A DNA stretch of 64,000 nt from the NCBI GenBank assembly GCA_900470805.1, contig UCCA01000045.1, positions 52,147 through 116,146 of the forward strand, read 5' to 3'. This DNA comes from Hyphomicrobiales bacterium. Its GTDB lineage: Bacteria > Pseudomonadota > Alphaproteobacteria > Rhizobiales > Rhizobiaceae. Below are positions 59,791 through 64,000 of the stretch, in pieces. A model generated the notes under the pieces. The model was not told the origin of the DNA and did no database searches. It saw nothing but the letters and a program-made list of their open reading frames with translations. A program made the position numbers and the translations under genes. Position 1 is the first letter of the stretch; the number at the start of each line of letters is the position of its first letter.

Positions 59791-60138
59791 CTATCCCTCT
59801 TTGCGAAGATCGAGACCAACGAGTACCCGCTCGGAGTCCGAGAGGTTACCAATGATGCGCTTCAACGGTGGTGGTAGCCGCCGCACAAGAGTGGGGACGG
59901 CGAGGATCTGGTCACCGGCGGCGAGTTGGGGGTTCTCAAGGAGATCAACCACTTCGATCCGGTAGCGACCGGCCAGATGTTCCTCGCAGATCTTCTGTAG
60001 GTTGCTGAGGGCGGATATGGATTTCGGTGTCTTGCCGGCAACGTAAAGGCGCAGGTTGTAGTGGCCGTCGTCCACTGCCTCCTCTGTAAATTCGCGTGAC
60101 AGCGCTTCATCGAAAGCATCGGATTCTGCCTGTGTCAT
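59791..60138 (-). CDS. kaiB: KaiB-family protein, first copy
   Basis: This is a 115-residue KaiB with a 25-residue acidic N-terminal extension (MTQAESDAFDEALSREFTEE). The fold domain reads YNLRLYVAGKTPKSISALSNLQKICEEHLAGRYRIEVVDLLENPQLAAGDQILAVPTLVRRLPPPLKRIIGNLSDSERVLVGLDL, ending in the classic KaiB string LVGLDLR. This copy is closer to the cyanobacterial type than the second one. Its ATG overlaps the kaiC stop (ATGA). Confidence 0.94.
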   Translation of the reverse strand: MTQAESDAFDEALSREFTEEAVDDGHYNLRLYVAGKTPKSISALSNLQKICEEHLAGRYRIEVVDLLENPQLAAGDQILAVPTLVRRLPPPLKRIIGNLSDSERVLVGLDLRKEG

Positions 60139-61844
60139 TTTGCGGCTCCCCTGCGTGTCGCCATCGCGTCTCTGCCGCTCAGGTACGTTTTCTCCCGAGC
60201 GTCATCCTGCGTAAGCCATTCGGAGACTTCGTCTTCCTCGGCCTCGAGCGAGGCCTCTAGTTCAGCGATCTGCCTCTGGACGATGGCACGTCTGCGCGCC
60301 ATGTCGCGACGCTTGCGGTTGTTTTCTTGCGTGCGGCGTAGTTCTTCCGCAGTATCGGCTGCTTCGCGGGCGATCCTCGCTGAGCCTGTGAGCACGCCAT
60401 TCGATCCGATATAGGCGTCAAGCAGGCGCATGCCGCTGTTCGTGATCTCAAATTCGCGGACCTGGTTGGAGTGGCTCATGCCGCGAGACTTGAGGATATA
60501 GATGCCACGGTTTCGTTCGCCATTGGTTTCGATGTGTACCAATGAAAGCCATGTATCCATCAACGATGACATGCCGACATCAGTGGCGTCGGCTGAATGT
60601 CCGCCAGAAATCAGGTTGGTCAGCAGCGCTGTCGTGCCCCGGCTCTTCAGGAGATCGATGACGCGTAGAAGCGCCGAGTGGACCTCCCCCTGTTCACCAC
60701 GCAAAGACGATATCGGGTCGAGGACCACGGCATCCGGCTTGAAGCTTTCAATCTCGCGATGCATTTTCGCCAGATGCATTTCGAGGCCGAAGAGGCTTGG
60801 TCGAGCGGCTTCGAACCGCAGCAGGCCCGCGGCGATCCAGGGCTCGAGATCGATGCCGATCGAGCGCATGTTGCGGACAATCTGCGCTGGCGATTCCTCG
60901 AACGCGAAGTACAGGCATTTCTCTCCGCGACGACAGGCGGCATCGACAAAATGGCTGGCAAGGCTCGTCTTGCCCGTGCCCGCGGTGCCAGAAACGAGGA
61001 TGCTCGATCCCCGATAGAAGCCGCCGACGCCAAGCATGCCGTCAAGGCTGGAGATACCGGTCGAGACAGCCTCGTTGTTGGTGTCATGCGAGAGGCCAGC
61101 CGAGGTGATCGGCAGAACGGAAATGCCCTGATCGTCGATCAGGAACGGGTACTCGTTGGTTCCGTGGGCCGAGCCGCGATACTTGACGACGCGGATGCGG
61201 CGCGTGGTGATCTGGTTCTCGACCCTGTTGTCAAGCAGGAGCACGCAGTCGGAAATATACTCCTCGAGACCGTAGCGTGTCAGCGAGCCTTCGCCACGTT
61301 CGGCGGTGATGATCGCCGTGACGTTCTTTTCTTTCAGCCAAGCGAACAGCCGGCGCAGTTCGGCCCTGAGGATATCGCTGTTGCCGAGGCCGGCGAATAG
61401 CACTTCCAGCGTATCGAGCACCACGCGCTTGGCGCCGATCTGATCGATCGCATACCCGAGCCGCACGAAGAGACCGTCGAGATCGTAGTCGCCGGACTCT
61501 TCGATCTCGCTCTTCTCCACGCGGACGTAGTCCATGGCAATGCGTTTCTGATCGACGAGCGCTTGAACGTCATATCCAAGCGAGACGACATTCTGGACGA
61601 GGTCTTCGCTGGCTTCTTCGAAGCTCATGAAAACGCCAGGCTCGTTGAAATCAGTCGCGCCGTTGACGAGAAACGTCATCGCAAACAGTGTCTTTCCGCA
61701 TCCTGGACCACCACAGACAAGTGTTGGCCGTCCATCCGGCAAGCCGCCAAGGGTAATCTCGTCAAAGCCTGAAATGCCAGTTGCTGCTTTTGGCAAGGCA
61801 GATACGGCGGCGCCTTCACCAGCGCCCGCTGTCGTTGTCGTCAT
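60135..61844 (-). CDS. kaiC: KaiC-family ATPase
   Basis: This is a 569-residue double RecA-fold ATPase. The CI domain has Walker A GGPGCGKT (45-52) and catalytic Glu76-Glu77 in SFEEASE. The CII domain has GTAGTGKT (286-293) and Glu316-Glu317 in AFEESPA. The CII phosphorylation loop reads GMSSLMDTW, so Ser426-Ser427 take the place of the cyanobacterial Ser431-Thr432. After about residue 485 a charged coiled-coil tail of about 80 residues (LRRTQENNRKRRDMARRRAIVQRQIAELEASLEAEEDEV) replaces the short KaiA-binding tail. No kaiA is present. It overlaps the RHH gene upstream and kaiB downstream. Confidence 0.95.
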   Translation of the reverse strand: MTTTTAGAGEGAAVSALPKAATGISGFDEITLGGLPDGRPTLVCGGPGCGKTLFAMTFLVNGATDFNEPGVFMSFEEASEDLVQNVVSLGYDVQALVDQKRIAMDYVRVEKSEIEESGDYDLDGLFVRLGYAIDQIGAKRVVLDTLEVLFAGLGNSDILRAELRRLFAWLKEKNVTAIITAERGEGSLTRYGLEEYISDCVLLLDNRVENQITTRRIRVVKYRGSAHGTNEYPFLIDDQGISVLPITSAGLSHDTNNEAVSTGISSLDGMLGVGGFYRGSSILVSGTAGTGKTSLASHFVDAACRRGEKCLYFAFEESPAQIVRNMRSIGIDLEPWIAAGLLRFEAARPSLFGLEMHLAKMHREIESFKPDAVVLDPISSLRGEQGEVHSALLRVIDLLKSRGTTALLTNLISGGHSADATDVGMSSLMDTWLSLVHIETNGERNRGIYILKSRGMSHSNQVREFEITNSGMRLLDAYIGSNGVLTGSARIAREAADTAEELRRTQENNRKRRDMARRRAIVQRQIAELEASLEAEEDEVSEWLTQDDAREKTYLSGRDAMATRRGAAK

Positions 61845-62047
61845 TGCTGGACAGTATCCTTCTTGGTGAATTCTTGCTTGGTGGATTTTCTCGATCCAAT
61901 GTCGCGCGGTTTTTCCAGCTCAGGGCGCAGTCGCTCCTTAAGGGCGGTCGCCACGAAGTTGGTCAGCGTACGGTTTTCCCGTTCGGCGCCCATGCGAACC
62001 GCTTCCAGAAGATCGGGATCCAGTCTGACCGTGATAGCTGTCTTCAT
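61841..62047 (-). CDS. Ribbon-helix-helix DNA-binding protein, first gene of the Kai operon
   Basis: This is a 68-residue protein with a ribbon-helix-helix pattern: MKTAITVRLDPDLLEAVRMG, then AERENRTLTNFVATALKERLRPEL, followed by a basic tail. This fold is typical of antitoxins and small repressors of the Arc/CopG kind, but no toxin-like gene follows. Instead the stop overlaps the kaiC start (ATGA), so the protein is translationally coupled to the Kai proteins. It may be a local repressor or an output factor. GGCGAG lies directly before the ATG. Confidence 0.75.
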   Translation of the reverse strand: MKTAITVRLDPDLLEAVRMGAERENRTLTNFVATALKERLRPELEKPRDIGSRKSTKQEFTKKDTVQQ

Positions 62048-62088
62048 CTCGCCTCGCCGTCCATAAGCAAAAGGTGAGTTAGCGCAGG

Positions 62089-62110
62089 TGATGCAAATTG
62101 CAATACATCA
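62089..62110. promoter_or_regulatory. 22-bp imperfect palindrome upstream of the Kai operon
   Basis: TGATG (62089-62093) and CATCA (62106-62110) are inverted arms around a 12-base AT-rich core containing ATTGCAAT. The site lies 42 bases before the RHH start and just after the crp/fnr stop. The RHH protein or the Crp/Fnr protein are both plausible ligands. Confidence 0.4.
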
Positions 62111-62128
62111 GCACGGGGCAAGAACGCG

Positions 62129-62848
62129 TCATCGCGGCTCGACGATCAGGTTCAGATATGCCTCGTCAAACTCCGCAATTTCCTTCAATTGGTCCCAGTC
62201 CATGATCTGAAGAGTGCGGTTCTCCCAGACGAATACTTCCTCGCGCCTTAGAACCTGCAGAGTCTTGTTGACGTGGACCAGCGATATGCCGATCGCGTCG
62301 GCCAATTCGGCTTGTGTCAGCGGCAGTTGGAACGACCAGCCGCTGACGCGGTCAACCGTTTTCAAGCGGACATAGAGCTCGCAAATGAGGTGGGCGATGT
62401 GCGCCCTTTTCGAGCGACGACCCATCGACGAGATCCACTCGCGATTGATGGCGGTGTCCACCAGCGTGTTGAGCCACAGCAACCGTGTCAGATGAGGCAT
62501 CTTTTCGCTGATGTCCCGCAGATCCGCATGGTCGGCGAAGGCGACGCGGCAGGTGGAGATTGCCACGATGCCGTGGTCCAGCTTTTTCAGCAGAAACGCA
62601 TGAAGATCGACGAAATCTCCCGGTACCTGTAGGGCTGTGATCTGACGGGAGCCGTCGGCCATGTGCTTGTAGCGTGCCGAGAGGCCGTCGACCATGAGAG
62701 TACTGTACGTGGGCCTCGATCCCTCGATGACAATGTCCTCGCCGGGGCCGAATGTTCGTTCCCTGCCGACCAGCTCCCGCAATCGGGATTTCTCTTCTTC
62801 TGAAACGAAGTCGCGATGAGTCAAATTGAGAAGCAGTGCGTCAATCAT
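62129..62848 (-). CDS. Crp/Fnr family transcriptional regulator
   Basis: This is a 239-residue regulator. The cyclic-nucleotide-like sensor covers about 20-130 (RERTFGPGEDIVIEGSRPTYSTLMVDGLSARYKHMADGSRQITALQVPGDFVDLHAF). A helix-turn-helix follows near 175-205 (PLTQAELADAIGISLVHVNKTLQVLRREEV). The Cys cluster of true Fnr proteins is missing, and the cAMP-binding FGE-R motif is not evident, so the signal is unknown. GGGAG lies six bases before the ATG at 62848. It reads in the same direction as the Kai operon, 81 bases upstream of it. Confidence 0.92.
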   Translation of the reverse strand: MIDALLLNLTHRDFVSEEEKSRLRELVGRERTFGPGEDIVIEGSRPTYSTLMVDGLSARYKHMADGSRQITALQVPGDFVDLHAFLLKKLDHGIVAISTCRVAFADHADLRDISEKMPHLTRLLWLNTLVDTAINREWISSMGRRSKRAHIAHLICELYVRLKTVDRVSGWSFQLPLTQAELADAIGISLVHVNKTLQVLRREEVFVWENRTLQIMDWDQLKEIAEFDEAYLNLIVEPR

Positions 62849-62949
62849 GAAATCTCCCGGCTTTCGAAGCCGCATGACACGGTTGTCTTTTTTTAATCGG
62901 AACTATCCGCCCGCTGAGCACTTAAGCATCTCAAACAAGAGGTTTGCGC

Positions 62950-63192
62950 ATGAGCCGATACTACTTCGACCTTCACAATGGCGACGGTCCACTTCGGGAC
63001 GATCACGGTATAGAAATAAGCTCCCGGGGTGGCGTTGTACGTGAGGTTGCCAAGATACTGCTGGAAGTTGCTCGTGACGAATTGCCGGTCTGCGACCGTG
63101 CCATCATATCGGTCACCGTACGTGACGAACAAGGGCAGCCCATCTCGGTGTCAAGTCTCACGTTCAGCAACGAATGGCTCGATGTGAAATGA
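62950..63192 (+). CDS. DUF6894 family protein, 80 aa
   Basis: This is a small soluble protein that begins MSRYYFDLHNGDGPLRDDHGIEI, has a central helix (EVAKILLEVARDELP) and ends with RAIISVTVRDEQGQPISVSSLTF. The opening Tyr-Tyr-Phe-Asp-x-x-x-Gly ... Asp-x-x-Gly is the DUF6894 signature common in rhizobia. The function is unknown. AGAGG lies about 10 bases before the ATG. A GGAAC word at 62899 may be part of a weak EcfG-type promoter. Confidence 0.82.
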   Translation: MSRYYFDLHNGDGPLRDDHGIEISSRGGVVREVAKILLEVARDELPVCDRAIISVTVRDEQGQPISVSSLTFSNEWLDVK

Positions 63193-63500
63193 CAATCAAA
63201 CAAAGGTTGTGGTCGTTATGGGTCGCGCCCTTTCCCTCCGACATTCTGCGACGACCGCATGGAAATATCCTTTCGCTGCCGGTGAAAAGTTTGGAGTGGC
63301 GAAAAAGTTCCCTGTGACAGACTCGACTGTCGGACGTAGCCACTCGATCGAAGGTGCAGCGTGGCGTGTTTTCAAATCGCCGTTCGAGTTTCCCGATCAC
63401 AAGTATGTCAAACTTTAATGAGGGCCCTCGTTTTGAGTGTTACCGTCGTGAACAATATTTGGCCGTGGCATTCGGCAGGAACATTTAGGCTCGACGGTGC
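63193..63500 (+). other. Intergenic stretch with one doubtful 69-codon open frame
   Basis: An open frame at 63209-63418 (GTG start, MVVMGRALSLRHSATTAWKY...) has AAAGG close before it but no family resemblance or typical protein composition. I do not call it a gene. The right part (63419-63500) holds only short AT-rich words and a GGAAC at 63478. Confidence 0.3.
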
Positions 63501-63680
63501 ATGACAAGAGAACGCGAAAAATCCACCAAGGAATCGCGCGAAAAGCGCTTCAATCAAACGCACGAAAGCGCGACGGAGTTGATCGAGGCGGAAGCGCGGG
63601 CCAAACGCGAGAAGAGTGAGCGGCTCCGCCTCGCGCGTATTGCTGCGGAAAACTCAGATCAGCCAGTGAAACCGCAATAG
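63501..63680 (+). CDS. Small charged coiled-coil protein, 59 aa
   Basis: This short gene encodes MTREREKSTKESREKRFNQT, then HESATELIEAEARAKREKSERLRLARIAAEN and a short tail. The product is almost entirely charged and helical, similar in style to small stress-type rhizobial proteins. A clear ribosome site is not visible. The frame composition and regular heptads argue for a real gene, but the evidence is limited. Confidence 0.5.
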   Translation: MTREREKSTKESREKRFNQTHESATELIEAEARAKREKSERLRLARIAAENSDQPVKPQ

Positions 63681-63692
63681 CGTCTTCAGCAC

Positions 63693-63718
63693 GGAACTTC
63701 GTGCGTCCCGTGCGAGTT
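63693..63718 (+). promoter_or_regulatory. Candidate EcfG (general stress sigma factor) promoter
   Basis: GGAAC (63693-63697) and AGTT (63715-63718) are separated by 17 bases, matching the alphaproteobacterial EcfG pattern GGAAC-N16/17-cGTT with one mismatch. Transcription would begin near 63725, giving a leader of about 15 bases before the small gene at 63740. Confidence 0.5.
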
Positions 63719-63739
63719 CTTCTGTTGAAGGAGAGCAAA

Positions 63740-63949
63740 ATGGAAAATCACGCTAAAGAACTCGCGGACGAATATCGTCGTCTTGGTGGCACGCGTCTCG
63801 CCGCTGCTGACGACAACCTCAGCTCTACCCGGCGGTGGGAAAACGAACCGTCCGAGGCGGCTTCGTTTTGGGAACAAAACATCCGTCCGCTGGGTGACAA
63901 GGAGCGCCGCGACGTTGAGTCATTCCTTCCGTCGGTCAATGCGCGCTGA
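63740..63949 (+). CDS. Small soluble protein, 69 aa
   Basis: The protein begins MENHAKELADEYRRLGGTRL and continues to a SFWEQNIRPLGDKERRDVESFLP segment. I recognise no named family. The Trp-rich end and the acidic-basic mixture suggest a small cytoplasmic protein. GAAGGAGAGC lies just upstream of the ATG at 63740, and a candidate EcfG-type promoter is in place, so it may be induced by general stress. Confidence 0.65.
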   Translation: MENHAKELADEYRRLGGTRLAAADDNLSSTRRWENEPSEAASFWEQNIRPLGDKERRDVESFLPSVNAR

Positions 63950-64000
63950 CAGCGTTTTGCATTTAGAAACAATATTGAAAACCCGCTAACAAACGAGGGC

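Noticed and set aside
61841..62047. RHH protein as the antitoxin of a toxin-antitoxin pair
   Set aside because: The gene that overlaps it downstream is kaiC, and no toxin-like frame lies on either side.

Overview
The window is G+C-rich, gene-dense DNA from an alphaproteobacterium, most likely a member of the Rhizobiaceae (Rhizobium, Agrobacterium, Ensifer or a close relative). The reasons are the many solute-binding-protein-dependent ABC transporters, an Agrobacterium-type lysine 6-dehydrogenase with its own Lrp regulator, small rhizobial families (DUF982, DUF1127, DUF6481, DUF6894), a candidate EcfG-type stress promoter, and tight operons with ATGA start/stop overlaps. I see no rRNA, tRNA, insertion sequence, phage gene or CRISPR array. 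It reads as a catabolic and transport region of a chromosome or megaplasmid.

Layout. 1-6.5 kb: a branched-chain-type (Liv) ABC transporter split into two divergent operons, with a GntR/FCD regulator, a TIGR04076 protein, an aldo/keto reductase and the binding protein on the other arm. 6.5-16.5 kb: single genes, including a GAF-GGDEF-PilZ-like protein, a desaturase, a cold-shock protein, an orphan iron-binding protein, two secreted His/Asp-rich proteins facing a NarL/NarX-like two-component system, and DUF1127. 16.5-20.4 kb: an iron-type ABC transporter divergent from a SAM methyltransferase. 20.4-30.6 kb: a HutC-regulated catabolic island. It holds a creatinase/ectoine-hydrolase-like M24 protein, an M20 amidohydrolase, an opine/polar amino acid transporter, a histidine-ammonia-lyase homologue lacking the MIO-forming Ala-Ser-Gly triad, a sarcosine-oxidase-like flavoenzyme and a DddQ-like cupin whose metal ligands all look replaced. 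30.8-33.4 kb: a GAPDH paralogue, then Lrp and lysine 6-dehydrogenase. 33.5-42.5 kb: KefC/KefF, a UBP zinc finger, LysR, an MscS channel with a cyclic-nucleotide-binding domain, MBL hydrolase plus MFS transporter, and an Old Yellow Enzyme. 42.5-47 kb: a gene-poor stretch, then a betaine-type (Pro/HutXWV-like) transporter. 47-55 kb: a membrane hydrolase and a MocR-controlled operon of transport genes, an NMT1/THI5-like protein and an M20 hydrolase. 55-64 kb: an XRE regulator, a lipoprotein, a FAH-family enzyme, a translationally coupled operon RHH-kaiC-kaiB-kaiB-hybrid kinase, a Crp/Fnr regulator and small stress-type genes.

Main points. The most unusual locus is the HutC island at 20.4-30.6 kb. 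Its regulator, lyase fold and transporter suggest a histidine-like or N-modified amino acid, but two of its enzyme homologues have lost their textbook catalytic groups, and a shared ACCATATACAAC motif marks both divergent promoters. The second is the KaiA-less Kai operon, which joins a DNA-binding RHH protein, KaiC, two different KaiBs and a hybrid histidine kinase in one coupled unit. Functional statements rest on motifs and homology read by eye; no database search was possible.
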